Shown here piece after piece: positions 16,242 through 25,611 of a DNA stretch of 32,499 nucleotides. The notes beneath the pieces were generated by a model, which searched no databases, was not told the origin of the DNA, and saw only the letters and a list, made by a program, of their open reading frames with translations. The position numbers were made by a program, and so were the translations under genes. Position 1 is the first letter of the stretch, and every line of letters starts with the position of its first letter. Source of the stretch: Gammaproteobacteria bacterium (GTDB lineage Bacteria > Pseudomonadota > Gammaproteobacteria > GRL18); the NCBI GenBank assembly GCA_026196615.1, contig JAPHSW010000044.1, positions 1-32,499 of the forward strand. The letters are read 5' to 3'.

Positions 16242-17240
16242 CTAATTCTTCCATCGGTAGGACTCAGCATTACGTAAGAAATCAATGTCAAAAAGAACAT
16301 CCAGTTGATCCGCTAAATCTAAATTAACCGTCAAATTGACCTGTTGATTCTGCCGGATGGGTATTGAATTCGGAGTCTCTCCTTGCAAAATTCTGATTGC
16401 TGTTTTGGCAGCATATTCTCCCTGTTCTTCAGGTACATGTACAAAACCAAGTAATACATAAGGAATCATCACTTCCTGAATCGTACCCGTTGGTATTCGA
16501 GTATTACTCATAATAAATTGATGCATTTCATCTTTATTCCAATTTTTAACACTCATGCTATTTTGAATAATAAGCATGTCAACTTCGTCTTGTAACAATA
16601 GATAAGCTTCACGCCACTGCTCTGAATTGTCAACAAAGATTTTTTTATTAAAAACAATACCCATTTTATTAATAAAGTTTTTGACATTAGTCTGATCACT
16701 GAGTGCTTTACCCGATAAAATACCTAAGCGATTACCATGAGCATGACGTGCAAGTTCTTTTGGTAGCGATTCAATAAGCTGAATTTCTTCCATCCCTGTC
16801 GCATTGTCATAGGGATAACCATAAACTGAGACATCCCAATTAATTCCACAAAAAACAATAGGAAGTTCTACATTTTTAAAATAAGGTTCAATTAAATATT
16901 TACTGGCATTATCATCTGCAGCAATCACTAAATCAGGTTTCCATATTTCTATTTTTTCTTTTGCTTTTAATGCACTTTTTTTTATAAATTCTATATCCCT
17001 GTTCCGTTTCGTATCCATGGAATAAACTTCCATCTCAATACCTTTACGCTCAAGAACAGAGCGAGCTCCAGCAACAATACCGGCTGACCAGGCATATTCC
17101 TGATGATATGAATCAATAAATAAAATACGTTTAGACTGAAGTTCATCGTCCGCTGATTGAACAATAAGGGGAAGGTTGAAACTAAAAAAAATGGCAATCA
17201 GTATAAAAAAGTGGGGAGTACTGAATGTTCGCCTATACAT
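16242..17240 (-). CDS. Periplasmic ABC-type substrate-binding protein (ABC_sub_bind family)
   Basis: A 332-residue exported protein. A signal peptide (about 1-29, ending in VQSA) precedes two alpha/beta lobes of the ABC_sub_bind (PF04392-like) type. The first has KRILFIDSYHQEYAW and PDLVIAADDNASKY, the second GNRLGILSGKALSDQ and a GFVHVPEEQGEYAAKTA segment near the end. No permease or ATPase gene is adjacent. Instead the gene is the first of a three-gene unit with two c-di-GMP enzymes (next start 5 bp away). I infer that it delivers a ligand signal to the sensor domain of its neighbour rather than feeding a transporter. The ligand is unknown. Confidence 0.88.
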   Translation of the reverse strand: MYRRTFSTPHFFILIAIFFSFNLPLIVQSADDELQSKRILFIDSYHQEYAWSAGIVAGARSVLERKGIEMEVYSMDTKRNRDIEFIKKSALKAKEKIEIWKPDLVIAADDNASKYLIEPYFKNVELPIVFCGINWDVSVYGYPYDNATGMEEIQLIESLPKELARHAHGNRLGILSGKALSDQTNVKNFINKMGIVFNKKIFVDNSEQWREAYLLLQDEVDMLIIQNSMSVKNWNKDEMHQFIMSNTRIPTGTIQEVMIPYVLLGFVHVPEEQGEYAAKTAIRILQGETPNSIPIRQNQQVNLTVNLDLADQLDVLFDIDFLRNAESYRWKN

Positions 17241-17370
17241 TTAATATCTCTCATCTCTTTGATACAGCTGGGTTTATTTAAAGTTTCTTTAAATATATTA
17301 AGCTTAAAGAATAGAAAACATACGATATAAAAGCAATGGCATTTGAGAGAGGAAAAATGGAAAAATAAAT

Positions 17371-17406
17371 AAAAATCCTACATTGTTACGAAAATGTAGG
17401 ATTTTT
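17371..17406. terminator. Strong bidirectional terminator after lpdA
   Basis: A perfect 14-bp stem, AAAAATCCTACATT with AATGTAGGATTTTT, around an 8-nt loop, with A/T runs on both sides so it can work on either strand. It lies 60 bp after the lpdA stop and before the start region of the substrate-binding-protein operon, separating the two minus-strand operons. Confidence 0.9.
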
Positions 17407-17465
17407 CAGGCATCAACGAGTATTCAGGTGTTAATTAAGACACCAAACACATGGATTTATCGCCT

Positions 17466-19235
17466 TTATTTTTTCTTAGGTAAATAAATGTCAGTACATG
17501 TCCCCTCTGCGACTTCAGTAGCAAAGTTGACAGTTTCTGATAAGGTTGGGTGTGGATGAATTGTTAAAGCAACATCTTCCATTTCAGCGCCCATTTCAAC
17601 CGCCAGAGCTGCTTCAGCAATGAGTTCACCTGCATTTTTACCTAATATACCTGTACCCAACATACGATGTGTCTGTTTATCATACAGCACTTTTGTCATA
17701 CCAACATCAGCACCGACAGATAATGCTCGACCACTGGCAGCCCAGGGAAAAACACCTTTTTCATACTCAATTCCATCAGCCTTAAGTTGCTCTTCCGTCT
17801 GACCACACCAGGCAATTTCAGGTTCAGTATAAGCCACGGAGGGAATAGTTCGAGCATCAAAGAAACGCTTTTGACCATCAATAACTTCAGCGGCTATTTT
17901 AGCTTCATGGGTGGCTTTATGTGCCAACATGGGCTGACCAACCACATCTCCAATCGCATAGATATGATCAACATTGGTTCGTTGTTGTTTATCTACAGGA
18001 ATAAAGCCCTGTTCATTGACCATCACTCCAGCTTTATCTGCATCAATCAGCTTACCATTTGGTGAACGTCCAATGGCAACAAGCACATTATCAAAAGTGT
18101 CTTGTTCAGGTTCTTTTTTACCTTCAAATTTACAGACAATTCCTTCGTCTGACGGCGTTAATTCTGTGACTTTAGTATTCACAAAAATATTTTCATAACG
18201 TCGCTTCAAGGTGCGCTCAAATGGCTTAAGCAAATCACGATCAGCCCCCGGAATTAAACCTGGACCTAATTCAACCACCGTCACTTGAGCACCTAGTGCA
18301 TGATAAACAGTTGCCATTTCCAAACCAATAATACCTCCACCAACAACTAAAAGTCGTTTAGGTATATTTTTTAGTTCAAGTGCATCCGTTGAATCCCATA
18401 CGCGTTCATCTTCCCAGGGTATAAAGGGTAACTTGGTTACAGATGAACCCGCTGCAATAATACAGTTTTCAAAAGAGACAACAGTCTTAGAGCCCTTATC
18501 GTCTACAACTTCTATACTATTCGCTGAGACAAACTTACCAAAACCAGTGACAATCTGAACCTTACGTTGTTTTGCCAGTTGTTTTAAACCACCCGTCAAA
18601 CGCCCAACGACTTTATTTTTATGAGCACGTATTTTATCAGTATCAATTTCAGGCTCTTGATAAGTGACACCAAGATCAGAAAACTCACGAGCTTCATTGA
18701 CTACTTCTGCAACGTGTAATAATGCCTTAGAAGGAATACAGCCGACATTTAGGCAAACACCACCTAAAAAGTTATCTTTTTCTATTAATACAACTTGTTT
18801 GCCAAGATCGGCAGCTCTAAAGGCTGCGGTATAACCACCAGGGCCAGAGCCCAGTACAACCACTTGAGCTTGAATATCAGTATTACCGTCGTAATGAGCC
18901 GCTGCAGGTGCAACAGTCTCTGCTTGAGCTGCTTTTGATTCAACAACCCCATCATTTTTTTCAGGAGTTGTCACTTCTGCTTCTTGAGCGACTTCAGCTG
19001 ACTCTAACTCAAGAATAACACTGCCTTGTGAAACAGCATCTCCCAGTTTAACTTTAACGGCCTTAACAACACCCGCACCAGAAGAAGGAATCTCCATGCT
19101 GGCTTTATCAGATTCCACAGTGATTAATGGATCTTCAACATTAACTTTATCACCTGGATTGACCAAAAGTTCAATTATTTCAACACTGTCAAAGTCACCT
19201 ATATCCGGGACTTTTACTTCAATGGTATGACTCAT
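17466..19235 (-). CDS. lpdA: Dihydrolipoyl dehydrogenase (E3) with N-terminal lipoyl domain
   Basis: The E3 subunit of pyruvate dehydrogenase: it reoxidises dihydrolipoyl groups using FAD and NAD+. At 589 residues it is about 115 longer than E. coli Lpd because of an N-terminal lipoyl domain (1-78; lipoylated Lys44 in ESDKAS) and an Ala-rich linker to about 120. Next are the FAD site GSGPGGY (129-135), the redox disulfide C161-LNVG-C166, the NAD site VVGGGIIGLE, and the C-terminal HPHPTLSE (560-567) that supplies the catalytic His/Glu pair. Third gene of the aceE-aceF-lpdA operon, 18 bp after aceF. Lipoyl-E3 forms are known in several proteobacteria. Confidence 0.97.
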   Translation of the reverse strand: MSHTIEVKVPDIGDFDSVEIIELLVNPGDKVNVEDPLITVESDKASMEIPSSGAGVVKAVKVKLGDAVSQGSVILELESAEVAQEAEVTTPEKNDGVVESKAAQAETVAPAAAHYDGNTDIQAQVVVLGSGPGGYTAAFRAADLGKQVVLIEKDNFLGGVCLNVGCIPSKALLHVAEVVNEAREFSDLGVTYQEPEIDTDKIRAHKNKVVGRLTGGLKQLAKQRKVQIVTGFGKFVSANSIEVVDDKGSKTVVSFENCIIAAGSSVTKLPFIPWEDERVWDSTDALELKNIPKRLLVVGGGIIGLEMATVYHALGAQVTVVELGPGLIPGADRDLLKPFERTLKRRYENIFVNTKVTELTPSDEGIVCKFEGKKEPEQDTFDNVLVAIGRSPNGKLIDADKAGVMVNEQGFIPVDKQQRTNVDHIYAIGDVVGQPMLAHKATHEAKIAAEVIDGQKRFFDARTIPSVAYTEPEIAWCGQTEEQLKADGIEYEKGVFPWAASGRALSVGADVGMTKVLYDKQTHRMLGTGILGKNAGELIAEAALAVEMGAEMEDVALTIHPHPTLSETVNFATEVAEGTCTDIYLPKKK

Positions 19236-19253
19236 TTTTAAAATTCCCGTCGT

Positions 19254-20546
19254 TTACATCAATAAATAGCGAACATCTGATAACATCTTACTCAGATAAG
19301 TTGAAAATGCAGCGCCCTGAGCACCATCAATCACACGGTGATCATAAGAGAGCGATAAGGGACACATTAAACGTGGTTCAAAATCAGAACCATTCCATAC
19401 GGGCTCCATCTTGGAACGTGAGACACCAAGAATTGCCACTTCAGGTGCATTGACAATTGGTGTAAAACTGGTTCCACCAATACCGCCTAAACTGGAAATA
19501 GTAAAACATCCACCTTGCATTTCAGAAGGTTTCAGTTTTTTATCACGTGCCTTGATAGAAACTTCGCGTAACTCTGTAGCCAACTCACCAAGACTTTTTT
19601 GGTCAACATCACGAATAACAGGAACAACTAAACCATCCGGAGTTGCCACAGCAATACCAATATGATAATAGTTTTTCTGTATAAGTGATTCACCTGAAGC
19701 ATCCAAAGAAGAATTGAAGCGAGGGAATTCTTTAAGACCGGCAACCACAGCTTTCATGATGAAAGACAGCATGGTAATTTTAATGCCTTTATCCGCATAC
19801 TCTATATTACTTTTCTTACGAAATGCTTCTAATTCAGTAATATCTGCTTCATCAAACTGCGTCACATGAGGAATATTCACCCAGTTACGATGCATAAACT
19901 TGCCCGTTAGGATATTAATCTTAGACAGTTTTTTGGTTTCGATATCACCCCACTGACTAAAATCAATTTCAGGCATTGGTGCAACACCCAAACTGGCTCC
20001 ACCACCTTGAGGCTCTTTTAAGGCTTGTTTTACATAGTCCTTAACATTTTCTTTAAGAACACGTTCACGATTCCCTGTCCCCTTCACTCTAGTCAGGTCA
20101 ACACCCAATTCACGAGCAAACTTTCGCACAGAAGGTGAAGCATGTGCTTTTTTGAAATTATCGTGATCAATGTTTATTGTTGGTGATTGTTTTTTTACTG
20201 CAGAAGGTAGCTGAGCTGGTGCAGCTTTCTCTGTAGCTGAAGCTGGTGCTTGTACTGGCGCTTCTTTTACTGGAGCAGGCACTGGTTCTGCGACTTCACT
20301 CACTGAGGTAGCATCTAACAAGATGACTAAAGAGCCTTCAGATACTCGATCACCAATATTCACTTTAACTTTTGCAACAACTCCCGCATGACTACTGGGA
20401 ATTTCCATAGTGGCTTTATCTGATTCAACCGTGACTAAAGAATCTTCCACACCAATTGTATCGCCTTCAGAAACTAAGACTTCAATGACTTCAACATCAT
20501 CAAAATCACCAATATCCGGTACAAATACTTCTATCATTTTACTCAT
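19254..20546 (-). CDS. aceF: Dihydrolipoamide acetyltransferase (E2 of pyruvate dehydrogenase)
   Basis: The E2 core of the pyruvate dehydrogenase complex: it transfers acetyl from lipoyl to CoA. It is 430 residues, shorter than the E. coli enzyme because there is one lipoyl domain (1-77; Lys44 in ESDKAT) rather than three. An Ala/Pro linker (about 80-125) and the E1/E3-binding domain (about 133-171; SPSVRKFARELGVDL) precede the catalytic domain. The active-site motif DHRVIDGA begins at 402, with His403 and Asp407. The 15-bp gap from aceE supports one operon. The second lipoyl domain of the complex is on E3. Confidence 0.97.
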   Translation of the reverse strand: MSKMIEVFVPDIGDFDDVEVIEVLVSEGDTIGVEDSLVTVESDKATMEIPSSHAGVVAKVKVNIGDRVSEGSLVILLDATSVSEVAEPVPAPVKEAPVQAPASATEKAAPAQLPSAVKKQSPTINIDHDNFKKAHASPSVRKFARELGVDLTRVKGTGNRERVLKENVKDYVKQALKEPQGGGASLGVAPMPEIDFSQWGDIETKKLSKINILTGKFMHRNWVNIPHVTQFDEADITELEAFRKKSNIEYADKGIKITMLSFIMKAVVAGLKEFPRFNSSLDASGESLIQKNYYHIGIAVATPDGLVVPVIRDVDQKSLGELATELREVSIKARDKKLKPSEMQGGCFTISSLGGIGGTSFTPIVNAPEVAILGVSRSKMEPVWNGSDFEPRLMCPLSLSYDHRVIDGAQGAAFSTYLSKMLSDVRYLLM

Positions 20547-20561
20547 GATATTCTCCCTTCC

Positions 20562-23237
20562 TTAAGCAGTTGCTGGATTTGGTTTTTCAGGATCAATGCC
20601 ATATTTTACAATAGCATCCTGTACCTTGCCCGCAGGGAACTGCCCGTCATCAGCCAATGATTTTAAAGCGGCAATTACAATATAGGTGGCATTCACTTCG
20701 AAGAACTTACGTAATTGAGCACGTGTATCAGAACGACCGAAACCATCTGTACCCAATACTTCATATTTTGCCGGTACCCATTTTCTGATTTGATCAGAAT
20801 AGCCTTTGACATAATCCGTTGCTGAAAGCACTGGACCACGGCGATCTTTTAAACATTTCTCAATATAAGAAACTTTGGCATCTTCTAGAGGGTGTAGCAT
20901 ATTCCAACGATCCACATCTTGTGCCTCACGACGTAATTCGTTATAGCTGGTCACACTCCAGACATCTGCATCAACAGACCAGTCTTCATCTAGCATACGT
21001 GCTGCTTCAATTACTTCACGTAAAATTGTACCTGACCCCATTAATTGAATCTTCTTACGACGTTTACCACCACCTTGTAGTAGATACATTCCCTTGATAA
21101 TGCCTTTTTCAACTCCCTTAGGTAAGGCTGGCTGTTTATAATTCTCATTCATTACGGTAATGTAATAGAACACATTTTCCTGTTCTTTATACATACGTCT
21201 CATACCATCTTGAATAATCACTGCAAGTTCATATGCAAATGTTGGATCATAAGTGACACAATTTGGAATCGTTGCAGCAGTTATTAAAGAATGACCATCC
21301 TGGTGTTGTAGACCTTCACCAGCCAGAGTGGTACGACCTGCAGTACCTCCCATCAGGAAGCCTCGTGCTTGCATATCACCCGCCATCCAGGCCAGATCAC
21401 CAATACGCTGGAAACCAAACATTGAGTAGTAAATATAAAACGGCACCATATTGACATTATGATTACTATAAGCCGTTGCTGCAGCAATCCATGAAGACAT
21501 AGCACCGGCTTCATTAATACCTTCTTGAAGAATATGACCTGATTTGTCTTCTTTATAGAACATAACCTGATCTTTATCCTGAGGTGTATAAAGCTGTCCT
21601 ACAGAAGAGTAAATACCTAATTGACGGAACATGCCTTCCATACCAAACGTACGGGCCTCATCGGGAACAATCGGTACCACATTGTCACCCATCTTTTTAT
21701 TACGACTTAGCAAGGTCAACATTCTGACAAAGGCCATTGTCGTTGACATTTCTTTATCACCTGAACCTTTTAACAGAGGTTCGAAAATAGATACTTCAGG
21801 AATATCTAGAGGTGGTGCAGTCTGATTTCGCACAGGCATTAAACCACCCAGAGCATCACGTCTGGACATCATGTATTTGTATTCATCACTGTCCTTATCG
21901 GGGCGGAAATAATCTGCTTTGGCCGCCTGCTCATCACTGATGGGAATATTGAAACGATTCTTATAAGCAATCATTTCTTCCGCATCCAGCTTTTTCTGAG
22001 AGTGTGTACGCATCTGGCCTTCACCTGCTGACCCCATGCCGTACCCTTTTACAGTATGAGCCAAAATAACCACTGGCTGACCCACTGTATCAGCGGCTTC
22101 TTTGTAGGCAGCATAAACTTTATGAGGATCGTGTCCACCACGATTCAAACGCCAGATATCGGCATCAGACATATTGGCGACCATGGCCTTGAGTTCTGGG
22201 TATTTACCGAAGAAATGCTCTCGAACATAAGCCCCATCTTTCGATTTGTAGTTTTGGAAATCACCATCAACACATTCCATCATACGGCGTTTGAGTAAAC
22301 CATCTTTGTCTTTGGCTAATAATGGATCCCAGTAGCTGCCCCACATAACCTTAATCACTTTCCAACCAACGCCACGGAACTGTGCTTCAAGTTCCTGGAC
22401 AATTTTGCCATTGCCACGAACAGGCCCATCAAGACGCTGTAGATTACAATTAATGACCCAAATTAAATTATCCAGCTTTTCACGCGCTGCCAGTGAAATT
22501 GCACCCAGGCTTTCTGGCTCATCCGTTTCACCATCACCAATAAAAGTCCAGATTTTACGACCACGAGTACTGGATAAACCACGATCATGCATATAGTGCA
22601 TAAAACGTGCTTGATAAATCGATTGAATAGGACCGAGTCCCATAGAGACAGTTGGAAATTGCCAAAAATCAGGCATAAGCCAGGGATGCGGATAAGATGA
22701 TAAACCATCGCCATCAACTTCCTGACGAAATTTATCCAGTTTTTCTTCATCCAGACGACCTTCTAAAAAAGCACGGGCATACATACCTGGTGCTGAATGT
22801 CCCTGAAATAAAACCATATCGCCACCATGTTCATGGGTAGGTGCACGGAAAAAATGGTTAAAACCAACATCATATAAAGTGGCAGCAGAGGCAAAACTGG
22901 CAATATGTCCACCCAGTTCAGTTGATTTACGATTGGCTTTAACCACCATAGCAGCAGCATTCCAGCGGATCAGAGAACGAATTCTTGCCTCCATAGCCAC
23001 ATCACCTGGAATAGCTTGTTCCAGATGAGTCGGAATCGTATTCACATAAGCCGTTGTTGATGAGTGAGGTAAGTTCACTCCCGAACGTCGAACTTTTTCA
23101 ATCATTTGCTCTAGTAAGAAATGAGCTCTTTCAGGACCTTCTACTTCGAGTACACTCTCAAGGGCATCAAGCCATTCTTGTGTTTCCAGCTGATCAATAT
23201 CTTGTTCAGAACTCTGGTTGGAACTCTGGTTGGACAT
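20562..23237 (-). CDS. aceE: Pyruvate dehydrogenase E1 component, homodimeric type
   Basis: Thiamine-diphosphate-dependent decarboxylation of pyruvate and reductive acetylation of E2. At 891 residues it matches the usual length (about 887) of the gammaproteobacterial homodimeric E1. The ThDP/Mg motif is GDGE at 234-237 with Asn263 about 27 residues later. GHSAPGMYARAF, EGQMRTHSQKKLD and WIAAATAYS are typical family segments. The N-terminus has a short tandem SNQSSNQSS repeat. GGAG is 8 bases before the ATG. First gene of the operon, with palindromes upstream at 23315-23372. Confidence 0.98.
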   Translation of the reverse strand: MSNQSSNQSSEQDIDQLETQEWLDALESVLEVEGPERAHFLLEQMIEKVRRSGVNLPHSSTTAYVNTIPTHLEQAIPGDVAMEARIRSLIRWNAAAMVVKANRKSTELGGHIASFASAATLYDVGFNHFFRAPTHEHGGDMVLFQGHSAPGMYARAFLEGRLDEEKLDKFRQEVDGDGLSSYPHPWLMPDFWQFPTVSMGLGPIQSIYQARFMHYMHDRGLSSTRGRKIWTFIGDGETDEPESLGAISLAAREKLDNLIWVINCNLQRLDGPVRGNGKIVQELEAQFRGVGWKVIKVMWGSYWDPLLAKDKDGLLKRRMMECVDGDFQNYKSKDGAYVREHFFGKYPELKAMVANMSDADIWRLNRGGHDPHKVYAAYKEAADTVGQPVVILAHTVKGYGMGSAGEGQMRTHSQKKLDAEEMIAYKNRFNIPISDEQAAKADYFRPDKDSDEYKYMMSRRDALGGLMPVRNQTAPPLDIPEVSIFEPLLKGSGDKEMSTTMAFVRMLTLLSRNKKMGDNVVPIVPDEARTFGMEGMFRQLGIYSSVGQLYTPQDKDQVMFYKEDKSGHILQEGINEAGAMSSWIAAATAYSNHNVNMVPFYIYYSMFGFQRIGDLAWMAGDMQARGFLMGGTAGRTTLAGEGLQHQDGHSLITAATIPNCVTYDPTFAYELAVIIQDGMRRMYKEQENVFYYITVMNENYKQPALPKGVEKGIIKGMYLLQGGGKRRKKIQLMGSGTILREVIEAARMLDEDWSVDADVWSVTSYNELRREAQDVDRWNMLHPLEDAKVSYIEKCLKDRRGPVLSATDYVKGYSDQIRKWVPAKYEVLGTDGFGRSDTRAQLRKFFEVNATYIVIAALKSLADDGQFPAGKVQDAIVKYGIDPEKPNPATA

Positions 23238-23314
23238 GGTTTAATCTCCTGCCATGTACTAGTATCGGTAATATCATCCAACCGACATTAGTATTTTATT
23301 ATTTAATAATCATT

Positions 23315-23339
23315 AATTAGCAGTGATATTGTGCTAATT
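23315..23339. promoter_or_regulatory. Palindrome upstream of aceE, AATTAGCA-N9-TGCTAATT
   Basis: A perfect 8-bp inverted repeat with a 9-base spacer, centred about 90 bp before the aceE start codon. The half-sites are about 1.5 helical turns apart centre to centre, which fits a dimeric regulator. It does not match the PdhR consensus (TTGGT-N3-ACCAA). Confidence 0.5.
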
Positions 23340-23351
23340 TTATACTCTTCA

Positions 23352-23372
23352 TACCATAAATTTTACATGGTA
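23352..23372. promoter_or_regulatory. Second palindrome upstream of aceE, TACCAT-N9-ATGGTA
   Basis: A 6-bp perfect inverted repeat, also with a 9-base spacer. Its centre is 35 bp from that of the palindrome at 23315-23339. Equal spacers but different half-sites suggest either two regulators or chance. Confidence 0.3.
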
Positions 23373-23635
23373 ATTTTTATTTACTTATTTTTCAATTAGT
23401 TACAAAGAGCAAATAAATATTTAATTATTCTTCGGCCAAGTATAGAAAATTATCCAACAGATTACAATGCTATTACTCATTAGAAAAGCAGGGGATTCTA
23501 CTGATATTAGTCATAAACCGACTTTGTATTGAGCAAGAAATTTAATTTGAAAAATAATATATGGATTAATACAAATATGTTTCCTATTCTTTAAATTGAA
23601 AAATCAGAAAGAAGAACTGAGGTAATGAATTTACG

Positions 23636-24154
23636 ATGAAACCTAAGATACAACCACTAGATATTGAACGAAAGCTGCCCGAAAACTCCTATATTGTGTC
23701 AAAAACCGATCTAAAAGGTAAGATTACCTACGCCAACCGCATTTTTATGGATATGGCATGTTATTCTGAAAGTGAATTATTGGGTGTACAACATAATATT
23801 ATCCGCCATCCCGACATGCCCAGAGGTGCATTTAAATTTGTCTGGGATACTATCGCCCAAGGCAAAGAAGTCTTTGCCTATGTAAAAAATCTTGCAAAAG
23901 ATGGACATTATTATTGGGTGCTTGCCAATATCACTCCTGACAGAGATATCAATGGGAACATCATTGGTTATCTCTCCGTCCGAAGAAAACCCAGCAGTCA
24001 AGCCATAGCCACAATTGAACCTATTTATCAGCAAATGTTGGATATTGAAAAACAACACCATGCAAAAGATCAAATGGATTATTCTATCGGTTTCTTAGTT
24101 GATGCATTAAATAGTCAGGGGGTGAGCTATGAAGAATTTATCCTTTCAATCTAA
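23636..24154 (+). CDS. Aer/CetB-like PAS domain protein
   Basis: A 172-residue soluble protein with one PAS domain (about 15-130) of the Aer/CetB redox type: [19 protein letters not shown], then [14 protein letters not shown], then [19 protein letters not shown] and GYLSVRRKP. In E. coli Aer this fold binds FAD and senses redox state. The C-terminal part (130-172) is a short helical tail with no membrane segment or signalling domain. Its last 26 bases overlap the start of the chemoreceptor gene, so the two products are made together. I infer that it passes its signal to that receptor, as CetB does to CetA. Confidence 0.88.
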   Translation: MKPKIQPLDIERKLPENSYIVSKTDLKGKITYANRIFMDMACYSESELLGVQHNIIRHPDMPRGAFKFVWDTIAQGKEVFAYVKNLAKDGHYYWVLANITPDRDINGNIIGYLSVRRKPSSQAIATIEPIYQQMLDIEKQHHAKDQMDYSIGFLVDALNSQGVSYEEFILSI

Positions 24155-25577
24155 ATTAAAGTTTATGATTCATGGTTTTAACTTCCTGATTTTTACTCTT
24201 TTACTAACAACTTTTGTTCAACATGGTTTTAACATCTGGTATTTAGGATTTTGGCTTGTTGCCAGTGCTTATGGTATTTATTCTTTATTATTGATAAAAA
24301 AACCATTTCAAATGATGGACAACATCACTCAAATTATGAGTGAAGCAAGCGATGGTCAGTTTGGACGTCGTATTACCAATGTGAGCCCTGAAAAAGAACT
24401 GTATGATATGTCATGGCATATCAATGATATGCTTGATCAAATTGAACCTTTCTTTCGAGAAGTCAATACCACATTTAATTATGCAGCTGAAGGGAGTTTT
24501 TTTAGAAAAGCTCAGCCCGAAGGTTTACATGGTGATTTTAAAACTTCTCTATCACATATTAATGATACACTTCAAATTATGGAAGACAATATCGCTTACG
24601 TTAATCGCAATGATTTACTATCACGATTAAGCGAGCTAAATATTAGGAAAATGCTCAGTAATTTAAAATTAAATCAACAGGATATGATGGATATTACTGA
24701 GCAAATGTCGATTGTTGTCAATATTGCAAAATCCAATACTGAAGAAGTAACTGAAGCACAACAGGCTTTAGTTCATATAGTTAAAGTACTGGAGGGTGTT
24801 ATGACTCGCGTTGACACTACCAGTGATGCCATTGAACAGCTCAATGAACGCAGTGTACGAATGAATGATGTCATTACAATGATCGCCGGCATTGCAGAAC
24901 AGACTAATCTTTTAGCACTTAATGCCGCCATTGAGGCCGCACGTGCTGGCGAACAAGGTCGAGGCTTTGCAGTCGTTGCCGATGAGGTACGCACACTGGC
25001 AGCTAATACTAAAAATGCAACTGATGAAATTACCAGTTTAATAGCCAGTATTACTACAGACACCAAGAAAATGTTAACCGACTCTGCCCAAATGCGTGAA
25101 ATGACCAATGAATCTCAAAGTGAGATTAATGATTTTGAGAAAAAATTTACAGATTTTTCTAAATCAACTCACACTACACTAAAAAAAATAACTTATGCCC
25201 AACAAGTCAACTTTGCATCGTTGGTTAAAATCGATCATATGGTCTTTAAGCAAAATGGATATATGGCCATTAGCAAGGGTCATGATTCTGAGGAGGCTTT
25301 AGCTGTAAAAGTTGACCATAATAGTTGCCGCCTGGGTAAATGGTATTATGATGGCGATGGACAAAAAAACTTCAACGAAACCAGTGCATTTAAAAAATTA
25401 GAATCACCTCATGCTCAGGTTCACAATTCAATCCATCAAGTCATTGAATTAATCAGTAACGATTGGGAAAAAAATAAAGAACTCAAAGATCAAATTATTC
25501 AGGCTTTTGAATCTGCGGAAGATGCCAGTGATCAGGTGATGGTATTTCTTGATCAAATGGTTCAGGAAAAACAATGA
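24129..25577 (+). CDS. Membrane chemoreceptor with C-terminal CZB zinc-binding domain
   Basis: A 482-residue methyl-accepting chemotaxis protein without a periplasmic sensor. Two close membrane segments (about 17-30 and 36-56) form a hairpin, then a HAMP-like region (about 57-160), then the signalling domain with the hairpin tip [34 protein letters not shown] at 255-288. Near the C-terminus is a CZB domain with His370, His397, Cys400 ([13 protein letters not shown]), His428 and His432, matching the 3His/1Cys zinc site of that family. AGGGGG precedes the ATG by 8 bases. The architecture resembles CetA plus CZB. It should respond through the PAS partner and possibly to zinc or oxidants. Confidence 0.92.
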   Translation: MKNLSFQSKLKFMIHGFNFLIFTLLLTTFVQHGFNIWYLGFWLVASAYGIYSLLLIKKPFQMMDNITQIMSEASDGQFGRRITNVSPEKELYDMSWHINDMLDQIEPFFREVNTTFNYAAEGSFFRKAQPEGLHGDFKTSLSHINDTLQIMEDNIAYVNRNDLLSRLSELNIRKMLSNLKLNQQDMMDITEQMSIVVNIAKSNTEEVTEAQQALVHIVKVLEGVMTRVDTTSDAIEQLNERSVRMNDVITMIAGIAEQTNLLALNAAIEAARAGEQGRGFAVVADEVRTLAANTKNATDEITSLIASITTDTKKMLTDSAQMREMTNESQSEINDFEKKFTDFSKSTHTTLKKITYAQQVNFASLVKIDHMVFKQNGYMAISKGHDSEEALAVKVDHNSCRLGKWYYDGDGQKNFNETSAFKKLESPHAQVHNSIHQVIELISNDWEKNKELKDQIIQAFESAEDASDQVMVFLDQMVQEKQ

Positions 25578-25583
25578 AGTAAC

Positions 25584-25600
25584 ACCCTATGATATAGGGT
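25584..25600. terminator. Short hairpin between convergent genes
   Basis: ACCCTAT/ATAGGGT with a 3-nt loop, 6 bp after the chemoreceptor stop and before the end of the convergent RsbS-like gene. TTTAG follows; a weak terminator is plausible. Confidence 0.5.
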
Positions 25601-25611
25601 TTAGAAAATAC

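Larger units (their letters stand above)
23238..23635. other. 398-bp divergent promoter region of aceE and the PAS gene
   Basis: No gene. It serves aceE on the minus strand and the PAS-chemoreceptor pair on the plus strand. Two palindromes lie on the aceE side (23315-23339 and 23352-23372). The remainder is AT-rich, and I could not choose a convincing -10/-35 pair. No PdhR-type box was seen. Confidence 0.55.

Noticed and set aside
17466-19235. Lipoyl domain on E3 as a novel fusion
   Set aside because: Lipoyl-bearing dihydrolipoyl dehydrogenases are known in several proteobacteria, so it is worth noting but not new.
23238-23635. PdhR box upstream of aceE
   Set aside because: No TTGGT-N3-ACCAA-like sequence found; the palindromes present have different half-sites and spacing.
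24773-25108. Minus-strand ORF of 111 codons
   Set aside because: It lies antisense inside the conserved signalling domain of the chemoreceptor and is a composition artefact.
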